Numbered from the stretch's first letter, positions 1-5,413 are shown. The stretch: 5,413 nucleotides of DNA from JBJXFY01 sp046155815 (GCA_046155815.1 JBJXFY010000016.1:1-5413); one strand, 5' to 3'. Translations and numbers: made by a program. Notes: generated by a model not told the origin, from the sequence alone.

Positions 1-1628
1 CAGACAGAGTCTTCGCTGTCGCCCTTCGCATCAGCAAAGTTGACCGCTTCCATCAGGAGCAGCAAAGCATCGCAAGTTGAGCACTCAAGATTCGCGCTCC
101 ACACCGGCACCCGATGTCCCCACCAAAGCTGCCGGCTGATGCACCAGTCCTGAATGCCGCCCATCCAGTGGTCATACACCTTGGCCCAGCGGTCCGGGAA
201 GAAGCGCATCTGGGGGAGCGCACGCGTCCCGCGTGCCGTGTCGGGCGTCGCGCCCGACACCCCGTGAACTGACTCCAGTTCAGAGGACGAGGATTCCGGC
301 GCGACGCCGGAATCAGCAGGCGGGACGCCCGCGCTCCCCGGCTGCGCCACGCACGCGCGCGCCGCCTCCACGCTGGGATACTTGAGGAACCATTGCTCGC
401 TCAGGCGCGGTTCAATGGGCACGTCGGGGCGTTCGCTGAAGCCCACGTTGTTCACGTAAGGCTCGGCCTTCTCCAGCACGCCGGCGGCTTCGAGCAGTTC
501 CGCGGCCTTCTTGCGCGCGACGAAGCGGTCCAGCCCGGCCAGCTCGGCGCCAGCTTCGGCGGTGAGCTTTCCGTCGGGCGTGAGGACATCAATGACCGGC
601 AGCGTGTGCCGCAGGCCGATCTCGTAGTCCGCCTTGTCGTGCGCCGGCGTGACCTTCAACACGCCGGTGCCGAAGTCGAAGGCCACATGGTCGTCCGCGA
701 TGATTGGGATGACGCGCTGTTCCTTCGGCACATCGAGCGGCAGCGCGCGGAGGACGTGCTTGCCGATGAGATGCTGGTAGCGCGGGTCCTTGGGATTCAC
801 CGCCACCGCGGTGTCGGCCGGGATGGTCTCCGGACGCGTGGTGGCGATGGTGAGGAAGACGCCCGTGGGCCGGATCGTAGTGGGACCGACGCCCCCGTCG
901 GTCACCGTCCAGCGGGCGCCCTCGCCCGCAGGGTCAACAGGCGAGGGCGCCTGTTGGACCGAGCCAGACGAAGGCGTCTGGCCCACAACTTCCACCACCT
1001 CGACCCGGAAGTGGTACATGAAGCCCTTCTGCTCCTTCATCACCACTTCCTCGTCGGACAGCGCGGTGAGCGAAGCGGGGCACCAGTTCACCATGCGTTT
1101 GCCGCGGTAGATCAGGCCCTTCTTGTAGAGATCGACGAACACCCTCTGGACGCAGCGGGACTCCTCCGGGTCCATGGTGAAGCGGGTGCGGGTCCAGTCG
1201 CAGGACGCGCCAAGCGCGCGGAGCTGCTTGAGGATGATACCGCCGTACTTGTCCTTCCATTCCCAGATCTTCGCGACCATCGCCTCGCGGCCGAGGTCGT
1301 CGCGGTGCTTGATCTCACCGGCCTTCTTCAGGGTCTTCTCGACGACGTTCTGCGTGGCAATGCCGGCGTGGTCGGTGCCGGGGAGCCAGAGGACTTCCTT
1401 GCCGTCCATGCGCGCCTTGCGGGCGAGGATGTCCTGGATGGTGTTGTTGAGGACGTGGCCGAGCGTGAGGACGCCGGTGACGTTCGGCGGCGGGATGACG
1501 ATGGAGTACGCCGGGCGCGTCCCTGAAACGCGCGCGGGATCGGCGGTGAAGCAGCCGTTCTGGTCCCAGAACGCAGACCACTTCTCTTCGACGGCCTGCG
1601 GCTCGTAGGCTTTCGGGATCTCGGTCAT
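1..1628 (-). CDS. valS: Valyl-tRNA synthetase, N-terminal 542 codons (C-terminus off the left edge)
   Basis: Cytoplasmic class I aminoacyl-tRNA synthetase that charges tRNA-Val with valine using ATP and edits misactivated threonine. Seen directly: the ATG at 1628-1626 opens MTEIPKAYEPQAVEEKW, the usual ValRS start. The catalytic PPPNVTG signature (residues 46-52) is followed by TLGH (55-58) in place of the usual HxGH, then NNTIQDIL and LPGTDHAGIATQ (82-93). The CP1 editing domain shows TTRPET (263-268) and the TPAHDKADYEIG block (327-338). The return to the catalytic fold is IQDWCISRQLWWGHRVPVW (492-510). The KMSKS loop and anticodon-binding domain lie outside the window; the family is usually about 880-950 residues long. 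Two in-frame, Gly/Pro/Ser-rich insertions lacking ValRS similarity occupy about residues 214-256 and 429-473; both are palindromic repeats described separately. No clear Shine-Dalgarno sequence precedes the start. Identity is certain from the motifs; whether both insertions are tolerated in an active enzyme is inference. Confidence 0.97.
   Translation of the reverse strand, partial: MTEIPKAYEPQAVEEKWSAFWDQNGCFTADPARVSGTRPAYSIVIPPPNVTGVLTLGHVLNNTIQDILARKARMDGKEVLWLPGTDHAGIATQNVVEKTLKKAGEIKHRDDLGREAMVAKIWEWKDKYGGIILKQLRALGASCDWTRTRFTMDPEESRCVQRVFVDLYKKGLIYRGKRMVNWCPASLTALSDEEVVMKEQKGFMYHFRVEVVEVVGQTPSSGSVQQAPSPVDPAGEGARWTVTDGGVGPTTIRPTGVFLTIATTRPETIPADTAVAVNPKDPRYQHLIGKHVLRALPLDVPKEQRVIPIIADDHVAFDFGTGVLKVTPAHDKADYEIGLRHTLPVIDVLTPDGKLTAEAGAELAGLDRFVARKKAAELLEAAGVLEKAEPYVNNVGFSERPDVPIEPRLSEQWFLKYPSVEAARACVAQPGSAGVPPADSGVAPESSSSELESVHGVSGATPDTARGTRALPQMRFFPDRWAKVYDHWMGGIQDWCISRQLWWGHRVPVWSANLECSTCDALLLLMEAVNFADAKGDSEDSV
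210..344. repeat. Nested palindromic repeat inserted in frame in valS (triloop type)
   Basis: About 135 nt that replace nothing in the ValRS alignment and encode residues 429-473 (reads GSAGVPPA near its start and RGTRALPQ at its end). Outer arms 213-232 and 320-339 are complementary at 18 of 20 positions. Inside is a chain of hairpins: 220-236 (7-bp stem, loop TCC), 238-260 (perfect 10-bp stem, arm GTGTCGGGCG, loop TCG), 265-282 (7-bp stem, arm TGAACTG, 4-nt loop), 292-314 (perfect 10-bp stem, arm GATTCCGGCG, loop CGA) and 316-332 (7-bp stem with one mismatch, loop GGA). All but the central hairpin are placed symmetrically about position 276. GGAG precedes the end hairpin on each side (215-218 on plus, 337-334 on minus), as in REP elements. 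CTG occurs at 210-212 and 342-344, a possible but weak target duplication. It is non-coding in origin by inference, yet open in the valS frame. Confidence 0.88.
877..989. repeat. Nested palindromic repeat inserted in frame in valS (tetraloop type)
   Basis: A dyad-symmetric block centred on 933 that encodes roughly ValRS residues 214-256, just before the TTRPET strand of the editing domain. It is a series of four perfect hairpins, each with a 4-nt loop: 884-903 (8-bp stem, arm GACCGACG), 912-929 (7-bp stem, arm GCGGGCG), 935-956 (9-bp stem, arm CAACAGGCG) and 963-982 (8-bp stem, arm GCCAGACG). An alternative fold pairs 907-926 with 940-959 (18 Watson-Crick pairs of 20, the other two G-T). Flanks 877-883 and 983-989 pair at 6 of 7 positions, extending the same dyad. 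The core 884-982 is exactly 99 nt, or 33 codons. GTAG at 877-880 sits just outside the first hairpin, as in some REP families. The encoded peptide is Gly/Pro/Ser/Thr-rich and probably a disordered loop. Confidence 0.87.
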
Positions 1629-1743
1629 GTCGCGGGCGGCCAGCCTACGGGCGGGGCGAGGGCTTCGGCAATGCGCCCGGCCGGCCGGCGCGGTGGACAA
1701 CTTCGCCTTTTCCGCCGCATACGGCCGTGGCTTCATCCTGCGC
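1629..1743. promoter_or_regulatory. Divergent intergenic region between valS and the pseudopilin gene
   Basis: The only upstream space available to both valS (minus) and the pilin/oxidoreductase pair (plus), so promoters for both may lie here; that is inference from layout. What can be seen is weak. TGGACA at 1694-1699 resembles a -35 box and CATACG at 1718-1723, 18 nt later, is a poor -10 match on the plus strand. A GC-rich quasi-palindrome spans 1673-1691 (GCGCCCGGCC against GGCCGGCGC, one bulged C). No convincing ribosome-binding site precedes either start. The plus frame is open back to an ATG at 1627, but that start would overlap the valS start codon and add a leader with no pilin-like character. 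The palindrome could be chance in such GC-rich DNA. Confidence 0.3.
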
Positions 1744-2418
1744 ATGGCGCGCCGGGGATTCACCTTGGTGGAGCTGCTGGTCGTGATCGCGATCATCGCG
1801 ATCCTGGCCAGCCTGCTTTTGCCGGGGCTGGCCCGCGCCAAGGCGAAGGCCCGCGACATCTCCTGCGTGGGCAACCTCCGCCAGTGGGGCGTGGCCACCT
1901 TCACCTTCGTAGCCGACAACGACGACCTGCTGCCCAAGGATGGCGCGCTCGGCGGGCAGTCCACAGCCGAGGGCTGGTACGTGGACCTGCCGCGCGCGAT
2001 GGGCCTCCCGCCGTACCACGAGATGCCCTGGCGCACGAACCCCGCCGCCGACGTGGGCCGCAGCGTCTGGATCTGCCCGCGCAACCCGCGCCGGAGCAAC
2101 ACGAACAACCTCTTCCACTACTGCCTCAACCGCGAGGTGAACGGCGGCGGCGGTGGAAAGCAGGTTGCCCTGAGCAGCCTGCCCGCGCCCGCGCTCACCG
2201 TCTGGCTCTTCGACAACGGCCGCCTCGCCGCCGTCGGCCACCAGGACTGGGTCCACACCAACCTCCACAACGCCGGCGCGCATTTCCTCTTCCTCGACGG
2301 CCACGTCACGCGCTTCGCCAGCCGCGACTACTGGGACTTCACGCGCGACAAGGGCCGGACCAACCACCCCGCGCTGGTCTGGCGGCCCTTCGATGAGGCA
2401 GGCTCGGCCTCGCCGTGA
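1744..2418 (+). CDS. Type II secretion/pilin-like pseudopilin with H-X9-DG C-terminal motif
   Basis: Predicted 224-residue membrane-anchored prepilin. Seen directly: a very short leader MARRG, then the N-methylation/cleavage signature G-FTLVELLVVIAIIAILASLL. Prepilin peptidase would cut after Gly5, leaving Phe as residue 1 and the conserved Glu (E10, mature position 5). The hydrophobic helix (about 11-30) is followed by the SCVGNLRQWG stretch typical of planctomycete/verrucomicrobial pseudopilins. The C-terminus carries H175-NAGAHFLFL-D185-G186, the H-X9-DG signature of the processing-associated domain. The ATG at 1744 is preferred over 1627 because it puts the charged leader directly before the cleavage site. 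Such proteins exist in many paralogs per genome, and individual roles (secretion pseudopilus, pilus-like fibre or surface protein) are mostly unknown. Its stop overlaps the GTG start of the downstream oxidoreductase, so co-translation is likely. There is no adjacent pilus assembly gene in view. Confidence 0.92.
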   Translation: MARRGFTLVELLVVIAIIAILASLLLPGLARAKAKARDISCVGNLRQWGVATFTFVADNDDLLPKDGALGGQSTAEGWYVDLPRAMGLPPYHEMPWRTNPAADVGRSVWICPRNPRRSNTNNLFHYCLNREVNGGGGGKQVALSSLPAPALTVWLFDNGRLAAVGHQDWVHTNLHNAGAHFLFLDGHVTRFASRDYWDFTRDKGRTNHPALVWRPFDEAGSASP

Positions 2419-3458
2419 ACGCCGCCCCGCTCTCCCGCCGCGCCTTCCTCGCCGCCGCTGCCGTTGCCACCGCCGCCTTCGCCGCGGAACCCGTGCCCGC
2501 CCGCCGCCTCCGCGCCGGCTTCCTCGGCACGGGCTATTCGCATTTCCGCGACAAGCACGCCCTGCTGAAGGACTCCCCGGACTTCGAGCTGGTCGGCCTG
2601 TGCGAAGAAGACGCCGACGTCCGCGAGAAAGGCCCGGCCGACGCCCGCTGGCTCACGCGGGAAGAACTGCTGGCCGCCGCGGAAGTAATCATCGTCGAGA
2701 GCGCCGTGCGCGACCACTCGCGCCACGCCCGGCTGGCGCTCGAGGCCGGGCGGCACGTGCATCTGGAGAAGCCGCCCGCGGCGACGCTGCGCGAGTTCCG
2801 CGAGTTGGTGGAGCTGGCCCGCCGGAAGGAGCTGCTTCTGCAGATTGGCTACATGTGGCGGTACAACCCCGGCCTGGCGCGGGCCATCGAGGCCGCCGAG
2901 AAAGGCTGGCTGGGCGAGGTCTTCCTCGTGCGCGCCACGATGAACACGCTGCTCGACGACGCCCGGCGGCCGGAGTGGGCGGAGTTCGCCGGCGGCGCGA
3001 TGTTCGAGCAGGGCAGCCACCTGGTGGACGCCGTGGTCCGCACGCTCGGCGCGCCGGCGAAGGTCACGCCGTTCCTCCAGCACCGCCGCGCGCCGGCCGA
3101 CCTGCTGGCGGACAATACCGTCGCCGTCCTCGAATACCCGCGCGCCCTCGCGATCGTCACCAGCGCGCCGCTCCAGCCGAACGCCGGGCCGCACCGCTTC
3201 TTCGAGATTCTCGGCACGCAGGGCACGGCGCGGGTGCAGCCGCTCGAGCCGCCCACGCTGTCGCTCGACCTCGCGGCCGCCGCCGGCCCGTACGCCAAGG
3301 GCCGGCAGGACGTGCCGCTGCCGGCTTTCCGCCGGTACGTGGACGAGTTCCGCGACCTGGCTGCCGCCATCCGCGGCGAACGCCCGCTGCCTGTGGGCCT
3401 GGACCGGGAGCTGGAGATCCAGGCCGCGCTCATGCAGGCGTGCGGTGTGCGCGAGTAG
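2415..3458 (+). CDS. Gfo/Idh/MocA-family oxidoreductase with Tat signal peptide
   Basis: Predicted 347-residue NAD(P)-dependent dehydrogenase of the glucose-fructose oxidoreductase/inositol dehydrogenase/MocA family, acting on a sugar or polyol that cannot be named from sequence. Domain order: a twin-arginine signal (SRRAFL, R8-R9) and Ala-rich hydrophobic stretch ending near AFA-A (23-24); a Rossmann fold starting RAGFLGTGYSH (33-43) for dinucleotide binding; the family's EKP motif with Lys119 (HLEKPPA); GYMWRYNP (145-152); then the C-terminal beta-sheet domain with GGAMFEQGSHLVD (193-205), whose His202 is the expected catalytic-site histidine. The third glycine of the usual GxGxxG is replaced by His43. 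GTG at 2415 is chosen because it alone yields the Tat signal and overlaps the pilin stop by 4 nt. Export to the periplasm with bound cofactor is inferred from the Tat motif and the precedent of glucose-fructose oxidoreductase. The gene is complete, and its 3' end faces the PSD1 gene. Confidence 0.94.
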   Translation: MNAAPLSRRAFLAAAAVATAAFAAEPVPARRLRAGFLGTGYSHFRDKHALLKDSPDFELVGLCEEDADVREKGPADARWLTREELLAAAEVIIVESAVRDHSRHARLALEAGRHVHLEKPPAATLREFRELVELARRKELLLQIGYMWRYNPGLARAIEAAEKGWLGEVFLVRATMNTLLDDARRPEWAEFAGGAMFEQGSHLVDAVVRTLGAPAKVTPFLQHRRAPADLLADNTVAVLEYPRALAIVTSAPLQPNAGPHRFFEILGTQGTARVQPLEPPTLSLDLAAAAGPYAKGRQDVPLPAFRRYVDEFRDLAAAIRGERPLPVGLDRELEIQAALMQACGVRE

Positions 3459-3515
3459 GGCGGGCTGCGGGTGCGGGCCGCATCTGGGGGCCGAAGGGCA
3501 GGGAGGCCGAACGGG

Positions 3516-3560
3516 GCTGGCTCGCCAAGCCAGCGGGCCCGGCCGGAGGCCGGGTCCTAC
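3516..3560. repeat. Adjacent hairpins in the convergent intergenic region; possible two-way terminator
   Basis: Two abutting inverted repeats fill the centre of the 116-bp gap between convergent genes. 3516-3534 has a 7-bp stem (arm GCTGGCT, 5-nt loop). 3535-3557 has a 7-bp perfect core (arm CCCGGCC at 3538-3544, loop GGA) extended to 10 pairs with one G-T. On the minus strand GTAG (3560-3557) abuts the second hairpin, the arrangement seen in REP elements and also beside the valS tetraloop repeat. Because both flanking genes end here, the hairpins could stop transcription from either side, but there is no T-run on either strand, so a classical intrinsic terminator is not supported. The sequence flavour (stacked GC hairpins with tiny loops) matches the in-gene repeats. 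The rest of 3459-3574 shows nothing further. Confidence 0.6.
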
Positions 3561-3574
3561 CGACAACGCGGCCC

Positions 3575-5413
3575 TCAGTCCACGTACAGAAACTCGTTCG
3601 CGTTGAGCAGGGCGCGGCAGAGTTCCGGCAGGCTGGCGCGGGCGAGGAACTCGCCGCACAGCGCGGCCTCCTCCGGCGTGGGCGCGCGCTGGTAGGCCAG
3701 CGCGAAGGCGCGGTGGACGCGCTCCTCCGGCGCCTCGCCCGCCTCGCTTTCCACCCGCCGGGCGAGCGTGCGCGCCGCTTCCAGCGCGAGCGGGCTGTTG
3801 AGCAGCGACAGCGCCTGCGGGGCGACGGTGGACTCGTTGCGCCGCGCGCAGGAAACCGAGTTCTCCGGCAGGTCGAAGGTCTCCATGAACGGCACGCGAA
3901 CCGTGCGCTTCTGCACGAGGAAAACGCCGCGCACCGACTGCCGCTCCGGCGGCGAAGGATACCAGCCCTTGGTCTTCTCCGCGTTGTCGTCGAGGAAGGC
4001 GGGGTTGGCCTGGAGAACCTCCGCGGGCAGCTCGGGCCAGATGGGCGGCCCGCCGCCGGTGAACTGCGCGAGGCCGGACACAGCCAGCAGCGCGTCGCGG
4101 AGCTGCTCCGCGGAGAGGCGGCGGGCGGGCGGGCGGAGGGGCGCGGCAGGGTCGGGCCGGTCGGACCGGCCCGTTTGGTCAGGAGCCGCCTGCCGGTACG
4201 CCGCGCTGGTCACGATCAGCCGGTGCAGGCGTTTCACGGACCAGCCACCGGCCACGAACTCCCGCGCCAGCCAGTCCAGCAGCTCCGGATGCGTGGGCCG
4301 CTCGCCGGCGAGGCCGAAGTCGTTCGGCGTGCCCACGAGGCCGAGGCCGAAGAACGCCTGCCAGGCGCGGTTCACGAACACGCGCGCCGTGAGCGGGTTC
4401 TCCGGCGACGCGATCCAGTCCGCAAGCGTCAGCCGGCGGCCGGTCGTGTTGGTGCCGGCCGCGGCGCGGAGCAGGGCAGGATTGGGATCAAGGGCGGAGA
4501 AAAAGCCCGGTGCCACCGCCTCGCCCGGCGACTTGTGGTCGCCGCCCTTGAGGACGTGCGTGGCGGCCGGCGGCTCGGCCGCGTCCGTGGCGAGCAGGCC
4601 ATGCGTGTAGGGCCGCTTCTGCTTCTTCAGCCTGGCGAGTTCCTCGTCCAGCTCCTCGAACCGCTTCTTCTCGGCCTCGGTGAAGGCCTTCTTCGCGTCG
4701 TCGTCGGACGGCTCGAGCTTCTTCGCCAGTTCGGCGGCCTTGGGATCGGGTTCGCCGGACTGCGTGGTGGCGGCCAGCTCGAGCAGGCGGCGCTCCTCCT
4801 CGCTGAGCGCCTTCACGCGCTCCTCGCGCACGCGGCCCTTGGCGGCGGCGGCGATCTGGTCACGCTCGGCGGTGAACGGCTGCATCTGCGCCTCGATCGC
4901 CCCGTGCTGCCGCGCGATCTCCCGCTGCTCCGCGGCGAGGTCGAGCGGCAGGTCGTCCGCGCGCTTCAGCGGCTCGAAGAAGGCGCGGAGGCGGAAGTGG
5001 TCGGCCTGCGAGAGCGGGTCGTACTTGTGGTCGTGGCAGCGGCAGCATGAGAGCGTCATGGCGAGGAACGCGCTGCCGGTGGTTTCGGTGAGGTCGGCCA
5101 TCCACTCGGCGCGAGCGCGGTCCTGCTCGTTGAAGAGCGGGGCGGAGTTGTCCTGCGGTCCAAGGCGAAGGTAGCCGGTGGCGACCAGCAGATCCTGTTC
5201 CGCGGGCGATTCCGGCGTGCCGTCGAGCAGCTCGTCGCCGGCAAGCTGCTCGCGGATGAACTGGTCGAAGGGCTTGTCCGCGTTGAAGGAGCGCACGACA
5301 TAGTCCCGGAACCGCCAGGCCTCCTTGCGGAACTCGTCCCAGTCGAAGCCGTTGCTGTCGCTGTAGCGGATCACGTCCAGCCACAGCCGCGCCTGATGCT
5401 CGCCGTAGCGCGG
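3575..5413 (-). CDS. PSCyt2/PSD1 (DUF1549/DUF1553) cytochrome-like protein, C-terminal 612 codons
   Basis: The C-terminal part of a large probably periplasmic protein typical of Planctomycetota and Verrucomicrobiota; biochemical function is not established. Numbered from the window edge, the PSCyt2 (DUF1549) part shows RYGEHQARLWLDVIRYSDSNG (2-22), WRFRDYVVRSFNADKPFDQFI, QLAGDELL and CCRCHDHKYDP (123-133), which contains a CxxCH haem-c-type motif. A charged, Glu/Lys/Arg-rich helical stretch (about 158-273) follows, then THVLKGGDHKSPGE (285-298). The PSD1 (DUF1553) part runs from RRLTLADWIASPENPLTARVFVNR through THPELLDWLAREF, RRLSAEQLRDALLAVSG, FDLPENS and STVAPQALSLLNS to the family-typical end NEFLYVD. 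The stop is TGA at 3577-3575. The frame is open to the right edge with family-matching residues upstream of the GTG at 5374, so that codon is internal Val. The missing N-terminus would normally hold a signal peptide and often a PSCyt1 cytochrome domain. A palindromic TGRSDRP segment (414-420) looks inserted. Confidence 0.95.
   Translation of the reverse strand, partial: PRYGEHQARLWLDVIRYSDSNGFDWDEFRKEAWRFRDYVVRSFNADKPFDQFIREQLAGDELLDGTPESPAEQDLLVATGYLRLGPQDNSAPLFNEQDRARAEWMADLTETTGSAFLAMTLSCCRCHDHKYDPLSQADHFRLRAFFEPLKRADDLPLDLAAEQREIARQHGAIEAQMQPFTAERDQIAAAAKGRVREERVKALSEEERRLLELAATTQSGEPDPKAAELAKKLEPSDDDAKKAFTEAEKKRFEELDEELARLKKQKRPYTHGLLATDAAEPPAATHVLKGGDHKSPGEAVAPGFFSALDPNPALLRAAAGTNTTGRRLTLADWIASPENPLTARVFVNRAWQAFFGLGLVGTPNDFGLAGERPTHPELLDWLAREFVAGGWSVKRLHRLIVTSAAYRQAAPDQTGRSDRPDPAAPLRPPARRLSAEQLRDALLAVSGLAQFTGGGPPIWPELPAEVLQANPAFLDDNAEKTKGWYPSPPERQSVRGVFLVQKRTVRVPFMETFDLPENSVSCARRNESTVAPQALSLLNSPLALEAARTLARRVESEAGEAPEERVHRAFALAYQRAPTPEEAALCGEFLARASLPELCRALLNANEFLYVD
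4153..4173. repeat. Perfect 9-bp palindrome with triloop, in frame in the PSD1 gene
   Basis: Arm CGGGCCGGT at 4153-4161, loop CGG, complementary arm at 4165-4173. Read on the minus strand it contributes the peptide TGRSDRP (residues 414-420 of the partial protein) between the conserved YRQ strand and the RRLSAEQLRDALLAVSG block. There the family normally has a DPDN-x-LL-type segment that is not recognisable here. The 21-nt length keeps frame. A perfect 9-bp stem with a 3-nt loop matches the stems of the triloop repeat in valS in design, though not in sequence. It may be a minimal or decayed member of the same class, or a chance palindrome in GC-rich DNA; I cannot separate these from one copy. 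Confidence 0.55.

Noticed and set aside
210..344. CRISPR-like array suggested by the chain of hairpins
   Set aside because: There are no direct repeats with regular unique spacers; the symmetry is inverted about a single centre and there are no cas genes.
210..989. Idea that valS is a pseudogene or contains sequencing errors because of the two aberrant segments
   Set aside because: Both insertions are in frame, there are no stops across 542 codons, and conserved motifs resume correctly on both sides.
393..1526. Plus-strand open frame of 377 codons
   Set aside because: It is wholly antisense to valS, whose motifs are unambiguous; no domain or signal is recognisable in it.
1627..1743. Upstream ATG extending the pseudopilin N-terminus by 39 residues
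   Set aside because: It would overlap the valS start codon, its residues do not resemble a prepilin leader, and the ATG at 1744 gives a canonical short charged leader right before the cleavage Gly.
1645..2367. Minus-strand open frame of 240 codons antisense to the pseudopilin
   Set aside because: Low-complexity Ala/Val/Glu-rich translation with no motif; the opposite strand carries a clear prepilin signature and H-X9-DG.
2393..5050. Long plus-strand open frame of 885 codons spanning the oxidoreductase and the PSD1 gene
   Set aside because: It is extremely Arg/Pro/Ala-rich with no recognisable motif, runs out of frame across one strongly supported gene and antisense to another, and is the expected by-product of very high GC.
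5372..5374. GTG as start of the PSD1 protein
   Set aside because: The frame continues upstream to the window edge with residues matching the family block (RYGEHQARLWLDVIRY), so this is an internal Val and the gene is cut by the window.

Overview
The window is a high-GC chromosomal segment, most likely from the Planctomycetota/Verrucomicrobiota side of bacteria, with Verrucomicrobiota of the Limisphaerales type my best guess. Three things point there. One is a type II pseudopilin-like gene with the H-X9-DG C-terminal signature, abundant in those phyla. The second is a PSCyt2/PSD1 (DUF1549/DUF1553) protein, a planctomycete/verrucomicrobial hallmark. The third is a set of GC-rich palindromic repeats, one of which reads GSAGVPPA when translated. 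The assignment is inference, because no rRNA or other phylogenetic marker is present.

Layout. From 1 to 1628 on the minus strand lies the N-terminal 542 codons of valyl-tRNA synthetase (valS), whose C-terminus is beyond the left edge. A 115-bp divergent intergenic region (1629-1743) separates it from a plus-strand pair: a pseudopilin (1744-2418) and a Tat-exported Gfo/Idh/MocA-family oxidoreductase (2415-3458), overlapping at a GTGA stop/start. A 116-bp convergent intergenic region (3459-3574) contains adjacent hairpins. The rest (3575-5413, minus strand) is the C-terminal 612 codons of a PSCyt2/PSD1 protein whose N-terminus is beyond the right edge. No gene-free stretch exceeds about 120 bp, and I see no tRNA, rRNA, CRISPR array or transposase.

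Functionally the window is mixed: one essential translation gene, and a cell-envelope/periplasm-oriented set (pseudopilin, Tat-exported sugar-type dehydrogenase, cytochrome-like PSD1 protein). Nothing shows that the genes form one pathway, although the pilin/oxidoreductase pair is probably co-translated.

The most interesting content is not a gene. The valS reading frame carries two in-frame insertions of about 43-45 codons each. Each is a nested palindrome: a series of perfect or near-perfect short hairpins arranged symmetrically about one centre (position 276 in one, 933 in the other). One uses 3-nt loops and the other 4-nt loops, so they look like two different repeat families inserted into linkers on either side of the editing domain. 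A smaller perfect palindrome (4153-4173) sits in frame in the PSD1 gene, and related-looking hairpins fill the convergent intergenic region. Together these suggest a REP/BIME-like or Rickettsia-palindromic-element-like repeat system that tolerates, or is adapted to, insertion inside protein-coding genes.
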